From positions 49,483,792-49,547,791 of the forward strand of contig NC_134090.1 of NCBI RefSeq assembly GCF_000715075.1: DNA of 64,000 nucleotides. The letters run 5' to 3'. The notes under the pieces are model-generated. The model was not told the DNA's origin. It searched no databases and saw only the letters and a program-made list of their open reading frames with translations. This document shows, in pieces, positions 47,864 through 59,902 of this stretch (positions are counted from its first letter, which is position 1; each line of letters begins with the position of its first letter). A program made the translations under genes and the position numbers. The stretch comes from Nicotiana tabacum (taxonomy: Eukaryota; Streptophyta; Magnoliopsida; Solanales; Solanaceae).

Positions 47864-47932
47864 CTAAATGTGAGGAACACCGTTAAACTGAGAATATGTG
47901 CTCAAATCTTCAAAGGCTTTGGGGTCGGATTC
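47864..47932 (-). pseudogene. Possible exon end cut by element F
   Basis: Directly next to the LTR of F the minus strand reads ESDPKAFEDLSTYSQFNGVP followed by HI and TAG. An in-frame donor (G/GTGTTCC) would avoid the stop. The peptide looks coding and has no start, which would fit an exon split by F. Evidence is composition only. Confidence 0.25.
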
Positions 47933-49284
47933 TGTCACGACCCAAAATTTCTCCGAAAGAGTCAGTGATGACATCTAGTCTCTAAACTAGGTAAGCCTAA
48001 TATTTACAGAAATAACATTAATATTTTCTAACTTCAAACTAAATAACTCTCAATAAATTAAAATTCTCAAAACCGGTGGAACAAGTCATAAGCCTTTCTA
48101 AGAGTAATTATACAAAATAAATACAACACTGTTCCAGAACGAGAAGGAATTAATGGAACATAAATACAAACGAAGGTGACTTCGAGGCCTGCGAACGCAG
48201 CAACAGGTTACCGTGAGTCTCCACCGCGACAACCCGCACAACTACTATCGATCAATACCTGGATGTGTACACAAAAATGTACAAAAGTGTAGTATGAGCA
48301 CACCACGGTGGTGCCCAGTAAGTATCAAGACTAACATCGGTGCGGTAGTGACGAGGAACAGTCAAGACACCTACTGGTCAAATGAAATGAACAAGATATG
48401 ATAATAAAATATCGTGATAAAGATAGCGAGATAACATCAACAGCGGAAAGAAATCAAAATACAACCAGTAAGAACAATAAAGGAGAATGCGGGTAGTAAC
48501 AAATGATAACCAAGTAAATCAGATAACCAAGTAAATCAACACTGACATAATAGGAATAGAGACAAGTAAGAATGTATTCAATTAAAGAAGGAAATGCCCA
48601 CTCAATCAATCACATCATGTCTAAAACACAATCAAGGCCATCTCAATCCTCTGTTTCTCATATCATAATCTTAACTTCCGAATCTTCCGCCCACATGGCA
48701 CCTTGTGCCCCCATCTTTTCCATTTCACTTTTAACAACAGAATCCACATGCTATACAATACATAATGTTCGTACAACGCACTCAATATGTCAAAGAAGTC
48801 TCATTTACCTAATATAAGTAAAATTTAATTTCTAAACTAATTGGGAAAGCCTGCAAGAAAAGGTGAAATTATTTCTTTTGAAATCATTTGAGTAAAGAAA
48901 GTACCCCTTTTAATTTAAAAATACAACATTGAATGGATTATTACCTTTAATATGAGATTTAATAACTTAAAACTTAGTAGAATTTTTTTTTAAGTAAAAT
49001 ACAATGGGGGGGGTATAATGGAGAAACTAATTGAATTACGGCTGTAACAATTATTGAAGTTTAAAGTATTGGAGGGTATATATATATATATATACACACA
49101 CATAAATACGGTGAGGTATTGAAAACATTGTAGGTTCTAACACAAAGGAATTTAAACAGTTTAAACACTCGAATTGATAACAACAAATAAACAGAACAAC
49201 AGAAAGTGCACGGTATCACCCTTCGTGCTTTTACTCTCGTTCTCGCCATAAGAGTCAATATTCACTTTTATTCTTTCTTGTTGC

Positions 49285-49520
49285 GCGCGTGCAACCCGAT
49301 CCCAATTATATAGTACTGTTGCAGCGTGCAACCCGATCCAAATCATATAATATTGTTGTGGCGTGCAACCCGATCCAAATCATATAATATTGTTGCGGCG
49401 TGCAACCCGATCCAAGTCATATAATAATGTTGGGGCGTGTAACCCGATCCCATATAATATTGTTGCGACGTGCAACCTGATCCCATATAATATTGTTGCG
49501 GTGTGCAACCCAATCCCAAT
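49285..49520 (-). repeat. 37/33-bp minisatellite in LTR F
   Basis: Seven units with the plus-strand word GTGCAACCCGATCC start at about 49290, 49327, 49364, 49401, 49438, 49471 and 49504, spaced 37, 37, 37, 37, 33 and 33 bp. On the minus strand the unit is GGATCGGGTTGCACGCCGCA plus an AT-rich tail. Confidence 0.85.
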
Positions 49521-49578
49521 ATACAAATCAACACCAATCACAAAGAATCTCGTCAAGAGAACAATAAGGAAACAACCA

Positions 49579-49675
49579 TATCCCGGCAAGGGAGTCAATA
49601 ACAAAAATAGACACATCCCGGCAAGGGAACCAACAGTAAGGATTAAATATGTCCCGGCAAGGGAATCAACTATAA
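49579..49675 (-). repeat. Three-unit 35-36-bp repeat in LTR F
   Basis: TCCCGGCAAGGGA recurs at 49581, 49616 and 49652, each followed by AYCAAC or TCAATAAC. Confidence 0.75.
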
Positions 49676-50654
49676 CCAAACTTGTACCGATAATTAACTT
49701 CACAATGAAACCTCAACTAAACAACAAGACATAAAAAGCACGTGATAACTACACCGGTAACCACAACCATTGGGCATATAACCTATTTGCACGAAGTCAT
49801 AGAGGAACTCACAATCAAGAAGTATCAAAACAATAAGGAAGGCAATCACTTCAATTAAGGCAATTAAGGGTCAATGCAACACGTAGGAATTAGAGGAAAG
49901 CTAACAACATCATATGGAGCATATAGAGACAATTTAAACAATTATTAAACTCAATCATAACAGAATACTCTCCACATATTGAACATAAGGACCTAAGAAC
50001 CCTAGAGCATATTCCCACAATTAAGTCTGAGCACACACTCGTCACCTTGCATGCACAGACTACAATTAGCAAAGAAGACTCAATCCTAAGGGGAAGTCCC
50101 CCACACAAGGTTAGGTAAGATACTTACCTCAAAGACGACAAACCGATACTCTAAAATGCACTTCTCGGGTGAATGGACCTCCGGACGGCTCAAATATAAC
50201 CAAATTAACTTCAAAGCACAAATAAAACACATAAGAAACTATTCCGGATCATAAAGTCTCAATCTTTAATAAAATTCAAAAATCGGTCCAAAAGTTGACC
50301 CCCGGGCCCGCGCATCGAAACCTAACAAATTTTACAAAATTCGAATACTCATTCTAATATGAGTTCAACCATACAAAATTTATTAAATTCTGATACCGTT
50401 TGGCCCCTCAAATCACGATTTTTCATTTTAGGAATTTTCTTCAAAAACCAACATTTTACTCAACCGAAATCACAAATTAAATGGTAAAAATGAAGACAAA
50501 TTCATGGAATATAATCAATTCTAGGTAAAGAACACTTGCCCAATCGTTTTCTTGAAAAACCCACAAAGAATCACCCAAAACCGAGCTCTAGAACTCCAAA
50601 AATAGTGAAAATGGCAAACCCTCGGAATAGAGTACTATTTATTTTGCCTAGGTC

Positions 50655-50990
50655 TTAAAGCATCGCGAACGCGGAGGAAGTATCGTGTTCGCAGTGAAGA
50701 AAAAATGAAGGTGGCCAGGTTACTCATCGGGAACGCGACAGTGCGTCCGCGAATGCAAAGAAGGGAAGTCTGATGGCCCAAAGACTGCTCTTCGCGAACG
50801 CATGAACTTGTACGTGAATGCGAAGGGTGGGATGGCATAACTACGCGAACGCGATGAAGGAAGAAACAGAGCTTTGCAAACGTGATGCTTTTCACGCGAA
50901 CGCGAAGAAGGATTTCCAGGTGGTTAGCAACAAAGATTCGCGAATGCGGAAGGCGGTTCGCAATCGCGAAAGAGGATACTAGAAGCAGAA
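50655..50990 (-). repeat. GCG-rich word cluster in LTR F
   Basis: At least eight variants of TTCGCGAACGCG occur in about 335 bp, ahead (on the minus strand) of an AT-rich segment AAAATAAATAGTACTC that could hold the promoter. It parallels the clusters of C and E. Confidence 0.6.
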
Positions 50991-51685
50991 AACAGTTGTT
51001 CAAAAACAAGGGAAAATGACCCGTAGCCCACCCGGAACACACCCGAGGCCCCCCGGTACGCCACACAAACACACAAACAAGTCATATAACCTAACACAGA
51101 CTAGCTCGAGGTCACAAATCACATCACACAACGCCGAAACAACAAATCACACCACGAATCGAACTTAGAAACTTTCAAACTTTCCGACTTCCAAAACTCG
51201 TGCCGAAACCTATCAATTCAACCCGGAATGACGCCAAATTGTGCAGACAAGTCCAACATGACATAATAGAACTGTTTCAACTCTCAAAATCGTATTCCTA
51301 TCCCGATATCATAAAAGTCAACTATGGGTCAAACTTCTGCATTTTCCAAACTTCAACTTTTCCAACTTTGATCGAAACACCTCAAATTACCCTACGAACC
51401 TCCAAATCCGAATCCAGACGCTCGCCTAAGTCCGAAATCACCATACAAAGTTGTTGATATCACCCACGACCCATTCCGGGGCCGTTTACTCAAAAGTCCA
51501 ATTTCGGTCAAATTTTCACTATTTAAACTTCCAAAACTAGGTTCCTTCTTCCAATTCATCTCTGATTTATCTGGAAACTGAATCCAACCATGCACACAAG
51601 TCGATATACATAATGTGAAGCTACTCGCGACCTCAAACTGCCGAACCGGGTGCAATTTCTCAAAATGACCAGTCGGGTCGTTACA

Positions 51686-52406
51686 TCTCCTCCACTTAAA
51701 CAAAGTCAAGGATGTCTTAGAAGGAGTCTCACTGAATCGTTAACTCATCGAAGGAAGAGCAAATAATGGATAGATTTTAAAAAATGCCACGAATAAATTA
51801 TTGTCTCATGAAGGGTACTGACCAATGCATAAGTATGCAAATAATTTAAACTATGGATGATCCAAGAATAATAACTGCGGCAGGTAACTTCGCCAATCTG
51901 CTTGCACAATGAAAATGGTTCATATGAAAGGAAATGAGAAGTCTAAGACATATCATTTTACATTAATTCTTGTAGAGAATCTCTCAACCTCCTCTAAAGA
52001 CAACCAAAACAGATACCAATGACTCATCCAAATGAAAACAAATTGTTGGATGATCCTCTATGGTTAATATATTTCACTATAGAAGCTTGAAACAAATAAA
52101 GTAAAACTGCTCCAATGTATAAAAACCTGGCATCTCATGGTCATAGTTATCTGGCTTTTAGAACTTCTTGGAAATCAAGAATACATATATTTACAAAGCT
52201 CCAAAGTAATATCTTCGACGAATCTGTTGAAATGCACATATTGCAATAATGACAATTTCAAGAATAATACCCAAAATTGCTACAGAACATAGCAAAAAGG
52301 TTACTGTGAATTATAAGAGATGAAGTTCTATACACCAATTAGCCATTGCATATTTTTCATAAAAATCCAAACCCAACCAAAAAATAAATCATTCAAAATT
52401 AGTTAG
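51686..52406 (-). other. Internal 3' end of element F
   Basis: The first bases (51686-51702) are the polypurine-tract region read in reverse (TCTCCTCCACTTAAAC). The remaining 700 bp show no recognisable coding or repeat and end where the CACTA sequence starts. Confidence 0.5.
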
Positions 52407-52980
52407 CACTACTAGAAATCTGGGAATTACCGACCAAAATTTTGCGATCAAAGTTGGTTGGTCAAAAAAAAGGGATCATTGTTGGTCGCTAATGTGAAGA
52501 AAATTATTAAATAATTATTTTAAATAATTTACCGACCAAGGTTGGTCGCTATTTGGTCGATAAAGTGGTCAACATATTGATTGGGCTGGTCAGACTTACT
52601 TGGTCAGAGAAATATTGAAATTAGCAACCAACTTTGGTTGCTAATGTGGGACCCAATTATAACTTTTTAATAATTATATTATTATTTAAAATATTTTATA
52701 AAATATAAATAAATATTATTTAAAATTGGCGACCAAAGTTGGTCGGTTATGAAAGGGGAAGCAAGTAGCGACCAACTTTGGTCGCTACTTTGGGACCCAG
52801 TTATAACGTTTAATAATTATATTATTATTTAAAATATTTTATAAAATATAAATAAATCTTATTTAAAATTAGCGACCAACGCTGGTCGCTAATTTTTAAT
52901 TCTGGATAATTAGCGACCAAAGTTGGTCTCTTTTTAGGTCAACATTAGTCAAAATTAAAAATCACTTTTGTATTTACTAT
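52407..52980 (+). mobile_element. Terminal region of a CACTA (En/Spm-like) DNA transposon
   Basis: CACTACTAGAAATCTGGG at 52407 is the classical CACTA end. It is followed by many sub-terminal copies, in both orientations, of GCGACCAAAGTTGGTCGC-like words (52425-52935). A 144-bp unit is duplicated in tandem (about 52648 and 52792). TAG (52404-52406) would be the 3-bp target duplication. I find no opposite end or transposase in the window, so it is truncated, interrupted by element E or continues to the right. Confidence 0.72.
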
Positions 52981-53085
52981 CTAAATAATATAAATGTAAT
53001 CCATTAATACTTTTGTAATACAAGGGATGAATACACTAAAATATACTCTAACATGCTATATATGTAGTTAAAGTAGTACAACAAA

Positions 53086-53228
<143 letters not shown>

Positions 53229-53265
53229 AATTGATGAAAAATTATATATACTAATTAGGATCTTG

Positions 53266-53327
53266 ACAAGTCTATCAATCCCTAAAAGAACCCGAGGTCG
53301 GGTTGTTTTAGGGATTGATAAACTTGT
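53266..53327 (+). other. 62-bp near-perfect hairpin next to element E
   Basis: Arms 53266-53295 and 53298-53327, 28 of 30 bases paired, two-base centre GG. The right arm ends exactly where the LTR of E begins (53328). Confidence 0.85.
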
Positions 53328-53776
53328 TGTAACGACCCGACCGGTCGTTTTGAGTTTTAGCACGGTCTTCGGCGGTTTGGGCCATGAACAGCTTCACTTC
53401 AGGTATTATGACTTGTACGCATTGTCGGAATTGAATTCCGGGAAGTTCGGAGTTGATTTGGAAAGAGAATTCTCATTTCGGAAGCTTTAAGTTGAAAGAA
53501 TTGACTAAGGTTGGATTTTTGAGTAAATGACCTCAAAATCGGGATTCGAAGGTTCCAGCAGGTTCGTATGATAATTTCGAACTTGGGCGTATGTCCGGAC
53601 TAGGTTTTGGAAGACCCAGAAACATTTCGGCGCCTATTGTGGAAGTTAGCATTTTGGAAGAAATTTCATAAGTTTGGGTTGAAGTGCATTTCAGTGATAT
53701 CGATGTCCGTTTGGGATTCCGAGTCTGGAAGTAGCTCTGTATAGTGATTCTGGAGTTGGAAGCGCGATCAGAAGTG
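53328..53776 (+). repeat. Truncated LTR of element E, copy 1
   Basis: The sequence starts TGTAACGACCCGACCGG and is collinear with the first 449 bp of the LTR at 57067. At GAAGTG (53771-53776) it jumps to internal sequence matching 60813 onward. Confidence 0.85.
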
Positions 53777-56700
53777 GTTAAAAATTCTATAAGGCTAGAT
53801 AAAAGTGGGAGATCGGCGGAGTTGCACATGGGCTTTGCGGTAGGATGACTACGCACCTTAAGGAGAGTTTGGAATGATTTTGAAATTGTAGTGATTGGTG
53901 ATTGGGGTCTACGGATTTAATTTGAAGTATGGGCTATTATGCGGCAGGAGACTTGATATAACAGGAATGAGCTGCTTGAAATGAAGAAGGATACAACATA
54001 ACTTTGAATTGAAAGGATGTCATAGTGATTGTACCCCGTGCAACAGCGTTAGAAGATGTCGGGAAGTGATTTCCACGGGTGGGTTATTCCCTATGAGCAG
54101 ATTAGCGGTCGCGTAGTTGGCGAGGCTTCTGCGAAGAATTCTATTGGTTATATAGCAAAGAGATCGGTCGTGCGAATGTGGTTGATGATTCTGAGTATAA
54201 AAAGGGGTTTTACAGAAAGATTTCGAGAATTCTGGTGGTTGATCGCGCAAGGTTATGTTAATAGGAGATAAAGAATCCTGGTGAATTTCAGAGGTGTGTA
54301 GTAGTGGCTTCAAGCTACGTGGGAGAGTCCCACCGCCTATGATTGGGTTGCATGGTTAACTACTTTCAAGGTTTCTAGTTATTAGCATATTGATGGGTTA
54401 TTTCAACTATGGGAAAAGGACATTAAGTGGTAATTTGAGCGAAGAGATTGTTAAAGGTGTGCTATGGGTGGCCTTATTGGCTCATGTTCAGACTTGGGGA
54501 AGGATTTAGAATTTATGCCTTATATAAATGCGGGTTTCAAGGGAAGTTATTATGCCGGGTGCTTTGTCAAGGGGGTGTTCATATGCTAGAAGATATATGG
54601 AGTTTATTATATTCGGGGCCATGTTAGAGCGGGTGACTCTCAGTAATGGCCCTAGTGGATTCAAAGGGGTAAAGTGTGGTGCCTAATGATTTCGAGCCTA
54701 TAGGTATGGTTAAGAAGCAAGCTTTGTAACAACTTATGAGAAGAGGAACAGAGTGTCCAATGATGTTTTGACTTGCAGTGTAGCATTTGGGAGGTATGAA
54801 ATGGTTCGTGGGATTTGAGACAGCCTGGTCTCGTGATTCAAGGTCACTCAGGATGAGTGCGGATGGAGTGTTTTATGTGTTGAATGGAGTAATCATTAAT
54901 TTCTAAGACAATCAAGGATAAATTGGAAGAGGATAGATTGGTTAGCCATAGTTGAATTGGCGTATTAGCGGTAGTGATCAGCTCCTTCAGTGTGATCAAG
55001 TTATGCAAGTGATCTGTGACGGTACGTGTGAGGCTTTCGGTCACCGTAATTGGTGTTATTCAGAAGTATTTTACTGTTATGGCCTGTTATGTGTAGGCGA
55101 ATCTCAAAAGGGCTATGGTGGCTTACACCATTACTTAGAGATTTGCGTATTCTATGGTTATGAGAATTCACCTGTGTGTTTCTATGGTTCTCCTGAAGTG
55201 AGTTAAGTGAAAAGTTTTTATATGATGAAGTGTTAATCTATTAGTGGTTCCGAAGTTATGATGAAAAACGTGTTCTATCGTATATTGGCATGTTGGGTGC
55301 AGTGAGCGATATGAAATTTGAAGTGAGGATCAAGGTTGCAGTTCGGTGTTGACAAGGATGTAGCGAGCTCGGATGAGCAGGAAAGAAGTTTCGATGTTTA
55401 AGGTAAGTTGGTATTGTCTTTAGTGTCACCTAAGATCGGTGTTTCGTGAAAAAGGCTTTGCATCCTGGTTAAGGATTCTTGATCGCTTTTCAGCGTTAGT
55501 GCGGCCAGTGGTTTGGATGTACAGACCTGTTATCTATTATGGAAGGTTATGGGAGCGTGCCTCACGGGAAGGTTGTATAAGTGTGGCATGTAGCCACTTG
55601 ATCGATTGAAGAGTTAAACCAAGTATGAAGCTTGTAGTGATGTCATTAAATTGAGAATCGATGCCTGAAGAGAATTCAATTTATTTGGTTGCGGACTGTG
55701 GAGGATTACTCCAGTTATGATGGTTATTCTTGTGTGTTTATGGGGAACAGGGGGTTATTATGGACCCATGAAAGGTTAATGGCCCAGTTCGGTGTGATCA
55801 GAATCAGCTCGAGGTCTGTGGATGGATTTAAATGTGAATATGAGCTCTATATAAGGACATATGTGTTTATTTCAGCAATGCACTCCTTTGGACAAGTAGT
55901 TGGGGTACTATTTCGTCGCCAGCTATTTCATGTAATGATGTAGTGCGCCGTGTGAGTTTCGAGACGGCTTGGTGAATTTCTTATGTGTTGAGGTTTTGCG
56001 TATAGATGATGTTATATGAGCAAGATGGCTCTTGAGATTTAAATCGTATACCACACCTCGGTGGTGCTTAAGTTTTGTAGCTTATGGCACTATATGTCTC
56101 CCAAGGGATGGTATTATGCACTTAGCGTGCCTGTGACCGATATTCGGTATTAGGTTATAATGAGCAATTTAGCTCGATATGTATCTCCTTATGTGAATTC
56201 TATATGTGGATCAGGTGGTGCACTGCCATGGGTATGTTATTTGGATCGGGTTGCACGCCGAAATAGTGTGATGTTAAGTACAATTTTCTATATGCTATTT
56301 TTGTATGCCTAGTTCCCTATTTTCTAAGGAAAGTCCATATTAGTGTGTGTGTTGAATAGTTCCTTCAAGAGTTCGTTTTCCTTTGTATCACGTTCGAATT
56401 GGTAGCCTATTGGCACATTGTGGCATCATATGAGGCTTTTGATCATGTCCGGGGTGGCTTATTACCTGAGTAGTTTGTACTGAATGAGACGAGGTTATTA
56501 GATCTAGGAACAGTGCAGTCGGATTATATGAAAGAGCGAAGACCATTATTTGGTTCAGAATGAGCTGATGACTCTTGTTAGGAGTATAGACCCAATGAAT
56601 TTTTGATTCGGCAATTGGTTATGAATTTCTACACATCTCTTCCGTCTTGGCGGTATTGTAAGAGTTAGAGTAAGACCTATGTAGGTCATGAGGTGCAATG

Positions 56701-57066
56701 GAGGCATCAGATTCGTGGAATTTCGACTAATTCGATCAGAGAATGTTATTGTGGTCCTGTGAATAAAGTGGTGCAAGGTGTGAATTCAGCTAAAGGTATG
56801 CATTCATGTTTTGGTGTTGCGGGTAGTTATTGATACGGTGAGCGTATGTTGGAACAAGCCTGGCAGAGAATTCTGGATGTATGGATTGGGCTCTAAGGCT
56901 TATTTGCTTAAGTGAAAAAGGATATCTTCGGATTAATCGAGCTAGGGTGCCCAGCTGAGTTGTGGTAGCACGGGTAGGTGCTCGAGGTGTTAAACGGTGA
57001 TTTCGGACAACCCCAACATAGTTCTTAGCATGTTCGAGGACGAACATATGTTTAAGTGGGAGAGAA
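53777..57066 (+). mobile_element. Internal region of element E, copy 1 (no recognised genes)
   Basis: It is homologous to 60813-64000 with small deletions (near 53795 and 54028). No RT, integrase, protease or gag motif is found in any frame, and the longest ORFs are under 100 residues. The end TTCGAGGACGAACATATG, GTTTAAG and a purine tract (57054-57066) mirrors the end of element C. I class it as a large non-autonomous LTR element. Confidence 0.7.
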
Positions 57067-59902
57067 TGTAACGACCTGACCAGTTGTTTTGAGCTTTAGC
57101 ACGTTCTTTGACGGTTTGAGGCCATGAACAGCTTCATTTCAGGTATTATGACTTGTACGTATCGTCGAAATTGATTTTCGGGAAGTTCGGAGTTGATTTG
57201 GAAAGAGAATTCTCATTTCGGAAGCTTAGATTGGAAGAATTGATTAAGGTTGAATTTTTGAGTAAACGACCTCGGAATCAGGATTTGAAGGTTCCAGCAA
57301 ATTCGTGTGATGATTTCGGACTTGAGCGTATGTCCGGACTGGGTTTTGGAAGACTTGGGAACGTTTCGGCGCCTATTGTGGAAGTTAGCATTTTGGAAGA
57401 AATTTCATAAGTTTGGGTTGAAGTGCATTTCAGTGTTATCGATGTCCGTTTGTGATTCTGAGTTTGGGAGTACCTCTGTATAGTGATTCTGGAGTTGGGA
57501 GCGCGATCGGAAGTGAATTCGGAGGTCCGTAGGTCATTTTGGAGTCATTTGGATAAAGATAGAAATTTGAAGGTTTTTGAGAAGTTTGACCGGAAGTGGA
57601 CTTTTAGATATCGGGGTTGGAATCTGATTCCGGAAGTTGGAGTAGGTCCGTAATGTCAAATATGACTTGTGTGCAAAATTTGAGGTCAATCGGGCGTGAT
57701 TTGACCAGTTTAAACATCGAAAATAGAAGTTGAAATCTTAAAGTTCATTAAGCTTGAATCGGAGTGCGATTCATGGTTTTAGTATTGTTTGATGTGATTT
57801 GAGGCTTCGAGGAAGTCCGTGTTATGTTTTTAGACTTGTGCGGGTGTTTGGTTTGGAGCACTGGGGGCTCGGGCGTGATTCGGGATAGCTTCGGAGTGAT
57901 TTGCTAAGAAATAGGATTCCTAGTACTGGTATGATCGCAATTGCGATGCATTGGTTGCAAATGCGAGGTTTTCTATTCGCATTTACGAACCTGGGGCTGC
58001 TGAGTGGGGGATCGCATTTGCGAGGGGGGCCATCGCTTTTGCGATGCTGTCCTCTTCGGATTTGAGAAGATTCTGTCGCAAATGCGACCATGTCAGGGGA
58101 GGCTGGGCTTCACATTTGCGGTGCTTTTGTCGCAAATGCGACATCGCAATTGCGAGCCTGGAGTCACAAATACGACTTCTATGTCTGGTGCAGTGGCTTT
58201 TTATTCCGAGACTTAGTCCATTTCCCTCATTTCCCAATTGGCCTTAGGCAATTTTTGAGAGCATTTGAGGAGGGATTCCATCATCATCAAAGAGGTAAGT
58301 AATTTCTACACATCATAAGTTAAATACATAGATTATGGGTAGATTAACATGTGAAAATTAGGAAAAATCAAGGGTTTTAGATGAAAAACCTAGAATTTGG
58401 TAAAAACAAGATTTAACCACGAAATTTGTTAGGGAATGGAGTAAAGATCTTATATTCTTGATCCTTAGGTTATGGGTAAACATTTTCTTCAAAAATTTCC
58501 GGAATCCGCGCACGTGGGCCCGAGGATGAATTTTAGGAACCTTGCATTTAGGGTTGGGAAATTGGTTTAATAATTAGAATATGAACTTTTGAGTATGTAT
58601 TGACTAGTTCTTACCCTATTTGAATAGTTTTGGATCGTTCGTCTCCAAATTGGACGTTTGAGCGCGTTCTTGAATTGGAATATAGGCTTCGGAGCGAGGT
58701 GAGTCTCCTTTCTAACCTTGTAAAAGGGAATTGTCCCCATAGGTGAGTTAATTGGTTTTGTGCTCCTATTTGTGGGGGCTATGTACACACGAGGTGACGA
58801 GAGTCTATGCGTAGCTACTATTATGCTAATGTTCGGGTAGTCTAGGACCCAAAAGCATGTTGTACTTGCAATATTTGTAACTTCGTTGACAATTTGAATT
58901 GCTTAAATCATATTGGATTAGTAAATGAACTTCCAAAAAGATTTAAACTTCATTTTCTTAAATTGTTAAAAGAGAATTGGCTTTCTTTGGATAATTGTCC
59001 CATGTTGACTCCTTGGTTGACTGTCTGTGTGTGTTTAATTTTGGAACGGGCCGAACGCCTCGGTAAATTAAATAGATGCATCTATGGTTCGCGCCATTCA
59101 ACCCTCTAGCAGTGCACAGTTTAAATATTGTTGGATCGGGCCGTACAACCTCGGCATGATTTTCGCATGCTTGTATTGCTTGCCTTGAGATTTATTGATA
59201 TTGATATTTTCTCTCCCCGACTTGAGATAATTGAAAATTAATAGATTGTGAATCCGGAGAATTCTTAATACAAAAAGGAACTTTTACCTGTTCATGGCTT
59301 ATTTGAAATTACTGTCGTTCTTAATAAATCCATGAGTACTCGCATTAATAATATATTACTATTGGACCGCTAGTAAGTGTTGAAGTCGACTTCTCGTCTC
59401 TACTTCTTCGAGATTAGAAGGGATACTCATTGGGTACACGTTGTTTACGTACTCATACTACACTTGTTGTTCATATTTGTTGCACATGTTTATGTGGGGC
59501 CAGTGGCTAAGTGGCATAGCAGCATAGTTGATACGGATACTTAGGTGAGTTGCATTTATCGAGACGTCCATAGCCAGCAGAGTCTCCTTCAGAGTATTGT
59601 ATTGTATTTTCATTGCTGTCCACTTGTATTCCAGACAGTTACTGTATTTTATTTCATTCCCTAGTAAATGCTCATGAATTTGTGACACCAGGTTCTGGGA
59701 TGTCTATGGGTTTATTTAGAGATTTAAAAATGTTAAATGTTTCATTATTTATTCAGTGGAATTTATTATGTATTGTTTAAACGTATAAAAGAAGTGATTT
59801 CAGGAATATTTAAAATGAGAAGTTACTAGTTATTTGTTGTTGGCTTGCCTGACAATGGTGTCCGGCGCCATCACGACCCTTAGTGGATTTTGGGTCGTGA
59901 CA
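57067..59902 (+). repeat. Complete LTR of element E
   Basis: 2836 bp from TGTAACGACCTGACCAG to GGGTCGTGACA. It is followed by a primer binding site and preceded by a polypurine tract, so it serves as 3' LTR of copy 1 and 5' LTR of copy 2. It contains a block of TCGCAAATGCGA-like words (57930-58170). Confidence 0.85.
57930..58170 (+). repeat. CG-containing word cluster in LTR E
   Basis: Words such as GATCGCAATTGCGATGC, GCATTTGCGAGG and TCGCAAATGCGAC, many of them self-complementary, are packed into about 240 bp, as in LTRs of C and F. Confidence 0.65.

Larger units (their letters stand above)
47933..51685 (-). repeat. LTR of element F (minus strand, 3.75 kb)
   Basis: On the minus strand it starts TGTAACGACCCGACTGGTC at 51685 and ends TTTTGGGTCGTGACA at 47933. 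It shares these ends with elements C and E. A purine run and GTTTAAG lie just before the start (51686-51702), so it is a 3' LTR. It contains a GCGAACGCG-rich block (50655-50990), a three-unit and a seven-unit minisatellite, and a short TA run near 49080. No coding region is seen. Confidence 0.78.

Noticed and set aside
49285..49675. Regular repeats that could suggest a CRISPR array
   Set aside because: Units are contiguous minisatellites inside a plant LTR, without distinct spacers or cas genes.
47933..51685. Solo LTR interpretation of element F
   Set aside because: A purine tract typical of internal sequence adjoins its start, and the flanks (GATTC versus TCTCC) do not form a target duplication.
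57951..58302. Overlapping 70-98-residue ORFs on both strands of LTR E
   Set aside because: They arise from the self-complementary CG word cluster, which is open in several frames.
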